64,000 bases of DNA, from NCBI GenBank assembly GCA_032622095.1, contig CP136066.1, positions 41,741,835 to 41,805,834 on the forward strand, written 5' to 3'. Positions 1-12,058 of this stretch are shown piece by piece. Made by a program: the position numbers and the translations under genes. The number at the start of each line of letters is the position of its first letter. Positions within the stretch are counted from its first letter, which is position 1. This stretch comes from Siphonodentalium dalli. Its lineage: Eukaryota; Mollusca; Scaphopoda; Gadilida; Siphonodentaliidae. Below the pieces are notes generated by a model that saw only the letters and a list, made by a program, of their open reading frames with translations, searched no databases and had not been told where the DNA came from.

Positions 1-544
1 CCATGCACACTTGAAGATTTTATGGCGGGAACACAATTTTTTATCCGCATTTAGAAGCTTTCTGGTTTGGTGAATGAGAAACCTGCAGTATTAAGCCGTA
101 GTTTTTTGTAATAATTTGAAGGATTAGTTGTTTTAACGGAATTCTGAGGCGGTACATTCATGTAACCAATATATTTTATATTATAATTTATATTTATGGC
201 TAATAATTTGATTTTGAGGGCGTTACCATTTCTGACTATGGTTTTCTTGTACTCTTATCAGGTGAAAAAAATATATATGACGACTGAACAACATTCCTTT
301 GTTCACTTGTAGATAGCCGTGGGTTCACACCTTCCGGTTGTCAGTTGACTTATCATACTGTTTTTTATCTGCCAGTCCGGTGAGCCAGTGGGGCGTATGT
401 GCACCCCGTTTTAAGTTACTAGATCCGACATCCACTTTGTCGTAACTGGGATAAAACATAAAACAATACCCCTTTAAGAAATTTAGATCGATGACTAATT
501 TACGTACATCAATCTTATTTTAAATATTAATAACCTACTTCCAG
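1..544 (+). other. 3' part of an intron of the left gene copy
   Basis: No ORF of note. The stretch ends in an acceptor (tcttatttt...cttccag, AG at 543-544) directly before the terminal exon. The last ~65 bases match the intron flank of the right-hand gene copy (rc of 35890-35955), including the aatttagatcgatg block. The earlier coding exons of this copy would lie before base 1. Confidence 0.7.
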
Positions 545-1149
545 GATCACAGCTCACCATTAACATCGAGAATCACTTCATACTTCGCTTCATTCTTCAC
601 GAGTTACAGAAGCTTGATATAATGTCTTCGTCGCAGTTCACGATCACTGATGCATGTCCAGGAACGATAACTCTAACTCGATCAACAATGGGTTTTCATG
701 AAGGAGCCGACTTGATGTATTTCCGCCTTCAACTGCGGGATAACAGGTTTCACATAGCGTTTAAGATAACAAAACGGAATGCGTCGCCGGGAATCCACTT
801 ACACCAGGAATACCAGGCTATGTTCTCGATGACTTACCGTGCAGGCAGAATACGGACGAATATAGAATACGAGAACGAACGTGTTTACTCGGAACAGGAG
901 GACTGGCTTATTGCGGTTCAGGTGTTGACCCTCGGTTTAGGAGCCATTGTTGTTCATGCTATCCTCATACCCACGATGAAAGCCCAAGTTCCAAGTTTGG
1001 TGGAGTTCATGAACGGTTTTATTAACGAATTTCAAAACGGACTTGTATTTAAGGTCGGGGACATTGTCCTGAGCGAGATAACCAGCTCACAAATGATAAC
1101 GGACTCACGGGGTAATTTAAGGTTCGGTGCTGTCAGCACTACTCTTTGA
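545..1149 (+). CDS. Terminal coding exon of a secreted-protein gene, left (inverted) copy
   Basis: This 605-bp exon opens with the two bases GA after a clean acceptor and encodes 200 residues (GSQLTINIENHF... to ...GNLRFGAVSTTL) before TGA at 1147-1149. It is a paralogue of the minus-strand exon at 35889-35285: same length, same splice phase, 14 of 200 residues different by my count and no gaps. The earlier ATG at 622 is internal, because homology runs back to the splice site in both copies. Visible features are one cysteine (TDACPGT), a hydrophobic stretch (WLIAVQVLTLGLGAIVVHAI) and a conserved C-terminus. Conservation of frame in both copies, while the surrounding DNA has diverged by large insertions, suggests both were kept by selection. 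I do not recognise the family. The rest of this gene is outside the window, so whether it is complete is unknown. Confidence 0.8.
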
Positions 1150-1280
1150 TGACGGACGTACGGAGCAATCACACCTGTAGTGTGGTCGTGGTAACCCAAT
1201 ATGGGCCTCCACCGGGAAAAAATTGGCATAGAAGCATTTTTTGTGTTATTCTATGCAGGAAAGTCTTATGTATAACATTT

Positions 1281-1286
1281 AATAAA
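1281..1286 (+). promoter_or_regulatory. Candidate poly(A) signal AATAAA
   Basis: AATAAA lies 132 bases after the stop of the left gene copy. It falls just inside the 1176-2728 insertion, so if used, the insertion supplied this copy's poly(A) signal. Confidence 0.35.
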
Positions 1287-1782
1287 TCCGCTTCGGGGGA
1301 AACGTTTTACAGCAAATTTTAAAAGGCCCCATGCATTTTCCGACCTTTGGGAAGTAGGTTGTTCGAACCCTTGCAACGATGAAAGCAACATATTTGGATA
1401 ACCACCTAGAAGTGAAAATACGTATTGGTAATATACACGTATGTTGTTAAATGTCTTTAAAGATACGCATATCATTCATGTACAGGATTTATCGGTCACT
1501 GCAACGCATGCTCAACCCAATGATTTATATTCGGGTGTTCTGCTTAGAATGCATCCAACAGTCGGGCCAAAAATAATAATTTCGGGCATGCAACACACGA
1601 AGTAATGTTTCGCCACACAGTGCGTGGTAGTTTCATTCGGAATGATTTAACGCAGAAACTGAAGTTCGCACCCTTGCAGTATAAATACTAGTTACATTTC
1701 CGTAATTTTCAACATTCGATCTCCATGATAAATACTTATTATCACAACAGTGTGTTGATCCGAGTGGTTGTATCACGTCGAA

Positions 1783-1857
1783 TTGAGGTGGGAAGATTTC
1801 CGGATCAAACGAGCTGCCGCAGGCAGAGAGTTTGATCCGGCAATCCGCCCACCTCAA
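1783..1857. repeat. Hairpin, ~28-bp arms
   Basis: TTGAGGTGGG..TCCGGATCAAAC pairs with GTTTGATCCGG..CCCACCTCAA around a GCTGCCGCAGGCAG loop that can itself pair. Confidence 0.75.
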
Positions 1858-2724
1858 CGAGAAGTGATGCGACGTCACGAATCAACTCACTGCTGTAATA
1901 CATGGTTTATTATATGACGCCCAGTTTACAATTATAACCATTTAATCTGATTTAATTATCGATTGTTTTCACTTCAGCAGTTTAATTTTCTTATTTTCAA
2001 CGGATAAATAGTCCGTCGTCGTTAATCGTCATATCTCGACAATTTCCGTAGGAGTGTGATCTGATTTAATCCGAGGAAATCTCACTCAGTGTGATCCGAC
2101 GACTTGGATTAGATCGTCAAACGTTAGTGGTATTTAGGGAAGAATATTCATAGTCATATAATAATAACACGTGTGTCGTAATGGTTATTGTACTGTAATG
2201 AAACACTCATATCTTCAATAGATTAGCAGCAACGTTTCGCGTATACATGGGCTTGGTGAAAATAATCAAATATAAGTTCCAGCTATAAACACAGTCTCTG
2301 TCACAGAGTATATAGGCCATTTCGTCCCCTCGTACTTCGAATTCATTCATCCTCGCATATGTCGAACGTATGTTCACTCTTACATGACCAGCTATTCAAT
2401 TTTGCACAAATTGTAAATTTTATTCGATTTTGTCCACGGTTATTTTGGGACAGACATTATACATGTATTGTATACGACTAAACATTGTTTGTGTATATTT
2501 CAATTTATTATGAGTTTTGGCATTTGTGCACCTACCGCAGAAATTCAGCATTTTCCGATACCAATTGCCATTTTGGACGCCATGTTGAATTGGTGGGAAT
2601 TTTCCCGAAATCGGATTTTAGCGGATTTTGTGTATGTTTTTCTGCAAATCAGTCCGCACATTTTGAGACCAAAAGGCTTCTTTACCAATTTTTTCCGGGT
2701 CTAACCGCCTAACGACCATACTAC

Positions 2725-2915
2725 TGGGCAAGTGGTCCTGCTAATTTGACATGATGCTGGTGTGTCCCACCAACAGACTAGCAATGCATGCATGACCACT
2801 TGACCAGGGGTGGTATATAATTTACGGCTCTATGATGCGTCATACGAATGAAAGGTATAGAAGGTACTCGTAAATGTGAAAAACCAAACAAGTTTGTAGA
2901 TTTCACTAAGAACAA
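2725..2915. repeat. Inverted-duplication arm segment (partner 35080-35245)
   Basis: Shares gggcaagtggtc..gctaat, catgatgctggtg, gtcccaccaac, tttacggctctgtgacgcg-like and gtttgtagatttcactaag blocks with the right arm in opposite orientation. Confidence 0.8.
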
Positions 2916-2956
2916 AAATTGAGAAACAGATACACCTTGTTCTTGTTTACTTTTTT

Positions 2957-4972
2957 AGCTCACCTGAGACGAAGTCTCAGGTGGAGCTATAGTCATCACT
3001 CCTCGTCCGTCGTCCGTCCGTCCATCGTCCGTCCGTCCGTCCATCAACAATTCTATAAACATTTTCGTAACCATAAGACCGAATGGGTTCATATTTGGTG
3101 TGGATGTTCCCTAGGTGACTCCCATTCAGATTTGTTCAAATAAGGTCACTGGGTTAAATAGCTGCGAAGCCAGGGCCATAACTCGTTCCCTCCATAGTAA
3201 TTCTTTTAAACATCTTCTCAAATACCATCAGGCCAAATGGTTCATATTTGGTATGAAGGATCCTCGGGTGACTGGTGTTCAGATTTGTTCAAATGAGGTC
3301 ACTGGGTCAAATGTGGGCGGGGCCAGGAACATAACTAATTTTTTTTTTTAGATTTAACTCTTTAACCAAAAAACCCCCCAAAAATTATGTATTAAAAAAT
3401 AAAAGAATAGAGTTCACTGCTTCTGCCACCCTGGTCCCAAAAATAAAATTGACTCAAATTCTTGACAGAGAATAATTAATAAGAAGCATTTACTTTGGCT
3501 CTAACTGTCAGCGGGGTATGCCTACACATGTCAAGTGAAATCTGACATTTATATAAACATTCCCTGGAGATCTGCTAGAAGTCATTAATTCCCAATTACA
3601 ACAATCTCTATCATGTATTGTTCAAATATTTTAACAGGGCATTTAACACTCCCACATCCACCACTTCACTAGAACATATTTGGCAAACTTGAAAAGTGTT
3701 CTTTGAAAGAACCACAAGCTCTATTTAATATTGAGGCTCCTTTGGTGATTGTGATTCAGATTTGTTCAATCAGGGTCACCAGGTCAAGTAGGTGCACGGC
3801 CAGCTACATTACTCTTTCTCTTCATATTAATTCATGATATGACTTCTATGCAACAATCAAATGGCCTATTTTGCTTATATTTGGTATGAAATTACCTTGG
3901 GTGACAGATTTGTGAAAATGGGATCACAAAGTCAAATAAGGGCAGAGCCAGAGATATAACTAGTTCACCACATAGTAATTCTTAAAATATGTTTGCAAGA
4001 ACTAGTTGACTTATTTAGCATGGAATGTTCTTGTTTGGCTGCAATTCAGAATTTAAATAATGGGGTCACCTGGTCAAATAGAGGCCAAGCGAAAGACAGT
4101 TTCCCTCTTATTATGCTTCTTTCACAAGGACCATCATATCTATTTTACTGATATTTAGTATTAGTATGAAGGGTTCTTTTGTGTCTGGGATTCAAATTTA
4201 TTCAGATGGGGTCACCAGGTTAAATAGGGTGGGACCAGGGACATAACTATATGTCGCTATAGTAAGTCTTAAAATGTCTTCTCAAGAGAGGTTTGACTAT
4301 TTAGCTTACATATAGTATGGAGGATCCTTTAGTGACTGAGATTCAGATTTGTTAAAATGAGGTCAACCTGTCAAGAAATGGCGGGCTATGGGGAGTTAAC
4401 ACTTTTGTGTCTAATAAAATCATTGAATAGCTCTTTCCATCAATGTATCACATTATTATAATCAATAAATTTGAAAAATTATCAAGGAAATATGGGTTGA
4501 TACAAAAATTGGACTTGGCACTGAAAGGGTTAAAACATCTACCTTGGAACCACCTGACTGATTAATCCGACATACATGTATGGTGTTTTGGCTCCATGTA
4601 TAATTGGGCTTCAAACATGTCTAAATGGTTTTATAAAAAGGCGCTTGTGAGTTTGGAAATTTCCAACAATTGAGAAAGTTTGAGGTGTCGGTTGTGAAAT
4701 TCCAACCTAAGATTTGGGAGTCTGGAGCCTGATCGGGAGGGGAATTGTTGAGCAGGAGGAGGGGGTGATCAGTAGTGTACAGTTGGTAATTTCAAGGTGG
4801 ATTTTCACCAATCTACATACGTGAAGTCTCTCTAGCCACATATTCTGTTTAGATCTACTTCTTTTAAAGTGATTATGAAAAGTTCTGACTGTTGTGGTCA
4901 CCAGAGTCCCAGTCTTATCAGTCTTTGCAGTCTGGTGAGCGACCCCATAGCCATTGACTGTCTTGTTTAAAG
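2957..4972 (-). mobile_element. Tandem-unit repeat element with UUCG-type hairpin end and GTCC array
   Basis: The hairpin CACCTGAGAC-gaa-GTCTCAGGTG (about 2960-2982) is followed by a CGTCC/GTCC array (3005-3042) and then by about seven degenerate units of roughly 150-170 bp. Each unit contains a version of 'cagatttgttcaaat.aggtcactgggtcaaata' (near 3125, 3280, 3752, 3905, 4045, 4192, 4347). An inverted relative with the same hairpin and array ends at 63040. The far end (4905-4972) matches the rc of 60211-60290. No protein is encoded. The short ORFs here are chance. Confidence 0.65.
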
Positions 4973-5350
4973 AAGAAATATTTATTGTTCACGAAAATGA
5001 TAGTAAAAAAACAACTAAACCACGAGATGGAACCATTTGTGGTTGTGGTCAAATCGACGGCGAATGATACCCATCAGTTACTTTTTCCAGAAATCGCGAT
5101 TTTTGTAAAGAGTGAGATCTCGCAAAGTCCTAAATTATTTGTCAACAGTTTTGGTGTTAAATTTACTGCATAATACTATATATCTACTTGAAATGAAACA
5201 GGTGTTGGTTAACTTTGATTTTCCCCTCATTTGGGGCCGAATAATGTATTCTAAGCTGAAAAATCTCTTCTTTTTTTTTCACGGAAACATTATTATTCAA
5301 ACGAATATCGCAATAATGTCAAATCAGCTAATACATATGCTGTAATAGTT
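4955..5350. repeat. Inverted-duplication arm segment (partner 33955-34345)
   Basis: About 390 bp aligns with the reverse complement of 33955-34345, including cgcaaagtcct, gtcaacag, acaggtgttgg, ggccgaa and gctgtaatagttatctgag blocks. A further copy of part of it lies at 6640-6845 in the opposite orientation, so a local inverted repeat brackets 5.2-6.6 kb. Confidence 0.8.
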
Positions 5351-6639
5351 ATCTGAGAATCATATGTAGAAAGAATTTGAGAAACATTTCGAAAAGATTA
5401 CCATATGTTGCGTTTAGCTACCCTCACCAACCACGTTTTCGGTCGAAAAATTACATATTTGTTATAACTATACTTTACAAAAATTTCCTAATTGATCTCA
5501 ATGGGACCCAAATTGACTCGTGTATTAAAAAATGGAACCGGGGACACAGTTCAAATGATAAAAGATTTGTTGTGGCTTCCAAACCCCAATTACAACAACA
5601 ACATATATTATTGATAACAGGTAATTTTACATGCATTTACATCGACTTTGTAGCTGCAGTATCTGCTACAAACAACATAATCATGACACATAATCAATAC
5701 ATATATAGTCTGACAAATAACAAACAAAACTAGTTTTTTGTTTTGCCAATGTGATTGTTAGTGCCCCTACAAATCATAAGAAATATAGAAAATCAATCTT
5801 ATCTTAAAATGAATCGCCACAATAGTCTCAATATGTTATTGTTGTGAAATTTCCAACTGATGTTGTGTCAGTTATGAAATCTCCAACTGTTGGATATGTT
5901 GACAAAATGTTTTGGGGGTGAGACATCTTGTCGCGCCATCCATGTGGACTGTACATGAGATTTACACCTGATAAAACATTTCCACAAGGGGTGAAACGAA
6001 TCGAAGACCTTCCAGTCACGTCGCTTGACGTTATAACTTTCAATTAACTTGCATGGTACTCGAAAATGCTTTGTGATTGGGAGATGTCAGTAGTTACAAA
6101 GAACACATACTATTCGTGATTTATGTTTGTAATCGTAGGTTCATAGTATTGGCGGGATGATAAATTGTTATTTCTTACAAACAATTTTAGGATCTTACAA
6201 AGAAAACGCTTCATAGTATTGACCCAAGGTTGCAGTTCTTTTTTTAGCGGACAGAACGTTGTCATATATTCAGTTCATTTTTGGTGTTCAATATTGAGAT
6301 CTTATCATTGCAGTTCATGTTGTGTTCAAAACTTACAATTGGATAGGGAGATATCAAAACATGGAAAATATTTTAGCTAACACTTGCCACCTTGTTGACT
6401 AGTTTGTAAGATATAAAATACAATATCTAGTTTTTCTACATGTTGTTCGGTTTCATTAGGACACTAACCTATGCAATACTTTAGCAGCAACAATGATTTT
6501 GTTTGTTAATTGTGAGTCTATATTACGTGGCGTGTATCGTTTATAATCATTACTTTAGCTCTACAAAGTCAATATTAATATAATATTAGATGCCATAATA
6601 AAATTTGTTGTTTTTAGAGATATTGTATGACTTAGTAAT
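5351..6639. other. AT-rich stretch, nothing recognised
   Basis: No ORF with credible coding character, no TIRs and no tandem repeat beyond short runs. The 118-codon ORF at 5377-5733 has low-complexity AT-driven composition and no recognisable motif. Confidence 0.6.
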
Positions 6640-7687
6640 TTAAACACCAAAGCTGTTGACAAATAAGTTTGGACTTAGCCACATGGCTCGATTTACCAAA
6701 AATCGGGATTTTCTGGAAAAAGTCACTGGTGTGTATCATTCATCGTCCATTTAACCATAGCCATCAGTGATTCCGTTATTTCTTACTGTCGTTTTCGTGA
6801 ACAATGTATATTTTCGTTTTCAAAACAATGGTTTCAACTTGTTCTATACCGTTAGACCAGGCTGTGGCGGAGGCAGGTGCAACCGGAGAGCGGTATTTCC
6901 TGATAGATATTCTCTAGGGGCATTATGACATTGGAGGTGATCAGCGATCTGCTGGGCATAGAGATACTACAGCCTGTTTACCATTTTTTTCTCTCAAAAT
7001 TTGCCGAAGATATTTTAATACACTAAAAAATACATATAAATTCACAAGTTAGGTTTAGATACATATTTCAATCGTGTTTATATCGCACAACGTCTTATCT
7101 ATAAGTTCACTAAAGAACGGATAGTTTTATTTCAGACGAAATATATATTTTGCTAAAAAATCTTATTTATTTCATGAAAAATATCGAAAATTTCAAAATT
7201 TGGCCCGCACATAAGATGCGATAACTTATAAACAAAATAGACTAAGACCCTGAATATGCAGAAAAAACTGACATAACGAATGTGCTATGAGATGTAATAA
7301 AACCTAATGTGCAATTCTTATCCGTTTAGTTCAGATATTAAGAAATATTTCCCCTACCCCTACCCCAAAGTTAATTTTTTGGCGAAATATTGGACCACCG
7401 TATGTTTTTACGAATTTCATATGTAAATAGGTGTATTCAAGTGTAAACAATCCACATCTTACACACTTTAGGAATATATATGCCTAATTATTAAAAAAAA
7501 AATAATCCTACTGTATGACTGTATAATGCATCATAATTTCACAATCTCAATATCATGTATAGCCTAATGCATCAGTAATAGACATGACTAAATATTGAAT
7601 AAATATTGAATAAAATAAAATTAAACGTTTACTTCGCCTTCCTTCCTAATCATACGCGGGAAAGTCATTACCACAACAAGTTTTCTC

Positions 7688-8092
7688 TTGGTTCTCGGTC
7701 TGCATAATATTACTGGCCAAAAGAAACATATACAGGTAGCAAATCATTTTGGCAATTGCATTGATTACAATTTAGTATACGAGATCGAGACCGCACAGGT
7801 TGAAAAGGCACAGCTACTTGCAAGTGGGACATTGTCATTAAAACCATCAGATAAACATCAAACTGTTCTGACATACTTTTGGGTTGACAACTTTGACATG
7901 AATTTGGAGACACAAACTGGACATGGGGCTCTTAATTCCACCCACACTGTAACTCTCCAAGATGCGTCCCCTGTTCCCTTATATTTAAAAGAAACAGTTA
8001 TGTTTGACAGAACGAAAACAAAAGTTGAACATGAAACAAGCGGAGCAATTGGACATAACTGTGGCTCAAAAACGTTCACCTTACATGGTTGA
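7688..8092 (+). pseudogene. Fragment of a conserved, transposon-associated invertebrate gene (left arm)
   Basis: A 134-codon open stretch begins LGLHNITGQKKHIQV and contains DYNLVYEIETAQVEKAQ, a FWVDNFDMN block and a KTFTLHG end. The same protein piece, frameshifted, is in the right arm at 9862-9584. The pattern HN.TG.......GH.I.YN...EIETAQ......FWVDNFD resembles, from memory, a family of large uncharacterised proteins scattered in many copies through invertebrate genomes; I cannot confirm this without a search. Reading past the stop in frame gives VDLINESF..KTYAIAYVLC..VRQINTKDET, also present in the right arm, so the stop is a lesion rather than a natural end. There is no in-frame upstream exon. 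Confidence 0.55.
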
Positions 8093-8236
8093 GTTGATTT
8101 AATCAACGAATCATTTTCCACTAAAACCTATGCCATTGCGTATGTTCTCTGTGTCATTGTTAGGCAAATAAATACTAAAGATGAGACTTTAATAAGATAT
8201 GCAGGGTGGCACACCTTAGACTGACAACATGCTTCA

Positions 8237-8638
8237 TCAGAAGGTCCTAAGAAGTTGTAATGGAACATAATATTCCCAACAAAATAGGCGCAAATCAAAT
8301 ATATTTTCTTGTACTGCGTGGTGTGCCAAGTGTTGAACCTCAATCAGGTCTAAATACAGAGTGAGCCAGAACTGTGCAGTTTCACCGAACTTCCCCTGCC
8401 GAATGTCTTGTTTGAACAATTTGTATTTGCAAATGAAATCAACATATTGAACTGATGCCGGGTCATATATGAAATCCCTGACTGACTGAACTAAGACTGC
8501 TGGTATCTGGATATCATGCTCCAACAAGAATATATCAAACAGTAGCTTTTCTAGTGCTTCTGACAATGTACTATGAACACTCCAACACCGGTTATAATGC
8601 TTACAGACAAAACACCATTCAACCTCCATGAAGAGCAA
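8237..8638 (-). pseudogene. Second fragment of the same gene type, in the unique centre of the foldback element
   Basis: A 133-codon minus-strand ORF contains MLFMEVEWCFVCKHYNRC, SVRDFIYDPASVQYVDFI, GKFGETAQFWLTLYLDLIE and DLRLFCWEYYVPLQLL. The TAQFW...YLDLI and ...NIFDLRLFCW...PLQLL pattern resembles the C-terminal part of the family named for 7688-8092, and the orientation agrees with the fragment at 9862-9584 upstream of it. The two may therefore be exon or domain remnants of one minus-strand gene whose middle is lost. Function unknown. Confidence 0.45.
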
Positions 8639-9583
8639 ACAACTGCTTGAAACACAATGTCCTCAAAACCAGAATCTTTCACAATACCCCGATTAAAAAA
8701 AAATTCTCATTAATGAAATGGAAATCTCCCAAATGGATAACAACATTATTGAAGCGTTCTGGAAATTCAAACCAACTTGTATGCATTAATTGCTGCACCG
8801 ACATCCAATGTCACACTAACATGTTAAAGTGATGTGAAACACTCCGGTTGGTTGATCAAAAATAGAAATTGAGAATAATCTTGCTCAAAGTGGTTATTTG
8901 TTACTAATATTAATCCAAGTTGACGATATACATTGTCATTCTTATATATTAATTAAATGCAATGGCTCTTGATGACGAAATAATTTGAGTTAGATTATCG
9001 CCGATAGTTGCGTCCCGATTCGAGATGTAAATATCTACAATTGGGCGTAGTTCAGACGATATTTTCGAAGGAGTGGTATGGTTGATTTCTTTAACATTTT
9101 GGCGATGTTAGTAGAATGGAACATTCCCCATATTGGTATATCGCCTGAGTACTAACTTATCACTTTCACGCACCGGAACAAGTCCATAACATGTCTTTAA
9201 CTTCTATGTCTAGTTTCTGAAGATATACCATATAGTGCTCGATTGTTCTGAAATTGGTGACCTTATATAGAACCGATGGGAGGCAGGTGTGTTAAAACTG
9301 TTTTCTTAGGAACTTCTGATGAAGCATGTTGTCGATCTAATGTATGCCACCCTGCACAGTCTCATCTTTAGTATTTATTTGCCTAACAATGACACAGAGA
9401 ACATACGCATTGGCATAGGTTTTATTGGAAAATGACTCGTTGATTAAATCAACTCCAACCATGGAAGGTGAGCGTTTTTGAGCCACAATAATGTTCAATT
9501 GCTCCGCTTGTTTCATGTTCAACTTTTTTTTTTCGTTCTGTCAAACATAACTGTTTCTTTTAAATATAAGGGAACAGGGACTC

Positions 9584-9862
9584 CTATTGGGGAGCTGCTA
9601 CACTGTGGGTGGAATTAAGAGCCCCATGTCTAGTTTGTGTCTCCAAATTCATGTCAAAGTTGTCAACCCAAAAGTATGTCAGAACAGTTTGATGTTTATC
9701 TGATGGTTTTAATGACAATGCCCCACTTGCAAGTAGCTGTTCCTTTTCAGCCTGTGCGGTCTCAATCTCGAATACTAAATTGTAATCAATGAAATGGCCA
9801 AAATGATTTGTTACCTGTATATGTTTCTTTTGGCCAGTAATATTATGCAGACCGAGAACCAA
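9584..9862 (-). pseudogene. Right-arm copy of the HN.TG gene fragment
   Basis: It encodes MVLGLHNITGQKKHIQV...DYNLVFEIETAQAEKEQ...FWVDNFDMNLETQ, almost the same as 7688-8092. It leaves frame near 9590, where the left arm reads on through VTLQDASPVPLYLKETV. The homologous DNA continues to about 9340, so this is a frameshifted copy. Confidence 0.55.
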
Positions 9863-10759
9863 GAGAAAATGTTTTGTGGTAATGACTTTCCCGCGTATGA
9901 TTAGGAAGGAAGGCCACGTAAACGTTTAATTTTATTTTATTCAATATTTATCAAATAAGTCAAGTCGATTACTGATGCATTAGGCTATACATGCTATTGA
10001 GATTGTGAAATTACGATGTATTATACAGCAATACGGTAGGAATTTGGTTTGACTGGTTGAAAACCCCAAAAAAATTGAGGTTTTTTTTAATAATTAGGTA
10101 TATAAATTCCTAAAGTGTGTAAGATGTGGATTGTTTACACTTGAATACATCTATTTACGAATGACATTCGTAAAAACATACAGTGGTCCAATATTTCGCA
10201 AAAAAAATAGACTTTTTGTAATTTTTTGAAAAATCTCGAAAAAATCAGAAATTTTGGGGTAGGGGAAATATTTCTTAATATCTTAACTAAACGGATACGA
10301 ATTGCACATCAGATTTTAGTACATCTTATAGCATATTCTGTGTGTCAGTTTTTTAATGCACATTCCGAGTCTTAGTCTATTTTGTTTAGAAGTTATCGCA
10401 TCTTATATGCGGGCTAAATTTTGAAATTTTCTATATTTTTCATGAAATATTATTTTGCCTGAAATAAAACTATCCGTTCTTTAGTGAACTTATAGATAAG
10501 ACTTTGTGCAATATAAAAACGCTTGAATATGTTTCTAAACCTAACTTGCGAATTTATATGTATTTTTTAGTGAATGAAAATATCTTCGGCAAATTTTTAG
10601 AGAAACAAATGATAAACAGGCTGTAGTATATCTATGCCCCAGCAGATCGCTGATCACCTGCAATGTCATAATGCCCCTGGAGAATACCTATCAGGAAATA
10701 CCAGTCGCAATTTCTGCGCTCTCCGGTGGCACCTACCTCCGCCACAACCTGGTCTAAGT

Positions 10760-11404
10760 GGGTATGTGGGGCACCCGACAACATAAACAATTTTAATAAA
10801 GGATATTTCTATGTATATGTGTTTTAACATAAAATGTATACCAGCAAAAAAGATGCATGCAGCACATCACCCATGAACTATTTTACAAAGAATTAATCAT
10901 TTAACCAAAAAAAAAAACGTTTATGTATTCCATACAATCAAAATTCCATTCATATCCATTGAGAAATAATGGAGAAAACGCAACATAACACCCAGCTTAT
11001 ATTTGTTTGGAGTCGGCCTCAACTTACACTTTACTCTGTCCCAATTGACCCCTGTCAATATATTTGGGCTGGATTAATGCGATTCGATATGATTAGCGCA
11101 GTGATAACGGAGAGGGTATTGTGTGGAGTTTATAAAACCAATGGTAATATGATGCAGGTATTTGGGCTAACGTTTACACATAATGGTAAACCGAGACCCA
11201 TATGATCTTGGCTCGCAAACTAACAGCGAAATATATCTAGGCTAATATCACCTTTGGGTGAAATAAAAGTACATCATTGTGACAGTAAGATATCACTCTT
11301 TCCGATAAAATACAGCATTCTGTGTTTATTAAAGCCTATTACAATTGACGTAAACTCTACAATAGGATATTAATTGTTCTTATATTCGACGCAAACCAGC
11401 GCCC
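10760..11404. other. AT-rich stretch, nothing recognised
   Basis: The 78-codon ORF at 10969-11205 has no recognisable motif or splice context. No repeats were identified. Confidence 0.5.
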
Positions 11405-12058
11405 AGAATAACCGGTATCACACGATTGTACAAACCTATTGTTCACATTATAACCCTATCTACTTTGGGCTCCACGGCGGGGAATAGTCAGTGCCATATC
11501 AGTGCCATATCAGTGCCAGGAAACTACGCCAAAATGAACACGCTACCCAACCCGTGTTGATTAATATGAATCGTACGTGACACGTAGTGGAGCAACCACA
11601 CATGATGTGCCTCAAATTTGCCTTTTTTCGGCGACATAACGCTAAGAATATTTAATGTAACATCATGCAGTGGTCACGACTGAGACGACATGCCAACTTG
11701 ACAAGACATGTCGTGGATTGTAAAATTTTGTCTGGAATCTCGTCATGACTTCTTCATTTTTAGTTTTCATTTAGCGAACCAAAGAAATTGTTCTAAATGA
11801 AATTAATAGACCTAAATCACATGTGAATTCTTCGTAAGTTGTGAAGTAGTTACTTTCAAATTTATCGCGATGCTTCATTTCCAATTCCGCGTTTTTTGCA
11901 ATCTCCACACGGTGCTAATCGGAAGTCACGTGACAATTTCTCCAAAATCTATACCCGCTATCTTGAAAAATCAATGATGGATATAGAAAAAATATATATG
12001 ACCTCATTCACCTGCATTAGGTATAAGCACCCTTGGTGTGGTTGCTATTATTATTTAT
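11405..12058. repeat. Inverted-duplication arm segment (partner 33660-33880)
   Basis: The first ~150 bp (accggta, cgattgtac, caaacctattgttcaca.tataaccctatc.actttgg, ctccacggcggggaatagtcag, caggaaactacgccaaaatg) match the reverse complement of 33690-33880. The left arm has a triplicated atcagtgcc run and about 450 extra bp before the TIR element at 12059. Confidence 0.8.

Larger units (their letters stand above)
1176..2728. mobile_element. Insertion (~1.55 kb) with short inverted ends, unclassified
   Basis: Comparison with the right arm (35258 to 35245 read on the minus strand) shows that this stretch interrupts sequence that is continuous there: caatcaca...then...gggcaagtgg. The two ends carry an imperfect inverted repeat, TAGTGTGGTCGT at 1179-1190 and ACGACCATACTA near 2714-2725. 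No coding potential is seen. A hairpin lies inside. Confidence 0.6.
6852..10758. mobile_element. 3.9-kb foldback element with ~1.4-kb inverted arms
   Basis: The left arm (6852 to about 8230) and right arm (about 9320 to 10758) are inverted copies. Outer ends read ttagaccaggctgtggcgg and rc ttagaccaggttgtggcgg; inner landmarks include gatcagcgatctgctgggc, ccctgtttacc-like, the ORF block and gtatttatttgcctaacaatgacac. The arms differ by substitutions and small indels, so they are old. The right arm has no counterpart between 33.9 and 34.0 kb in the opposite duplication arm, which supports insertion after the large duplication. It carries decayed pieces of a conserved gene (entries at 7688, 8237 and 9584). 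Confidence 0.75.

Noticed and set aside
1032-1229. Minus-strand ORF inside the terminal exon
   Set aside because: Shadow of the conserved plus-strand coding exon.
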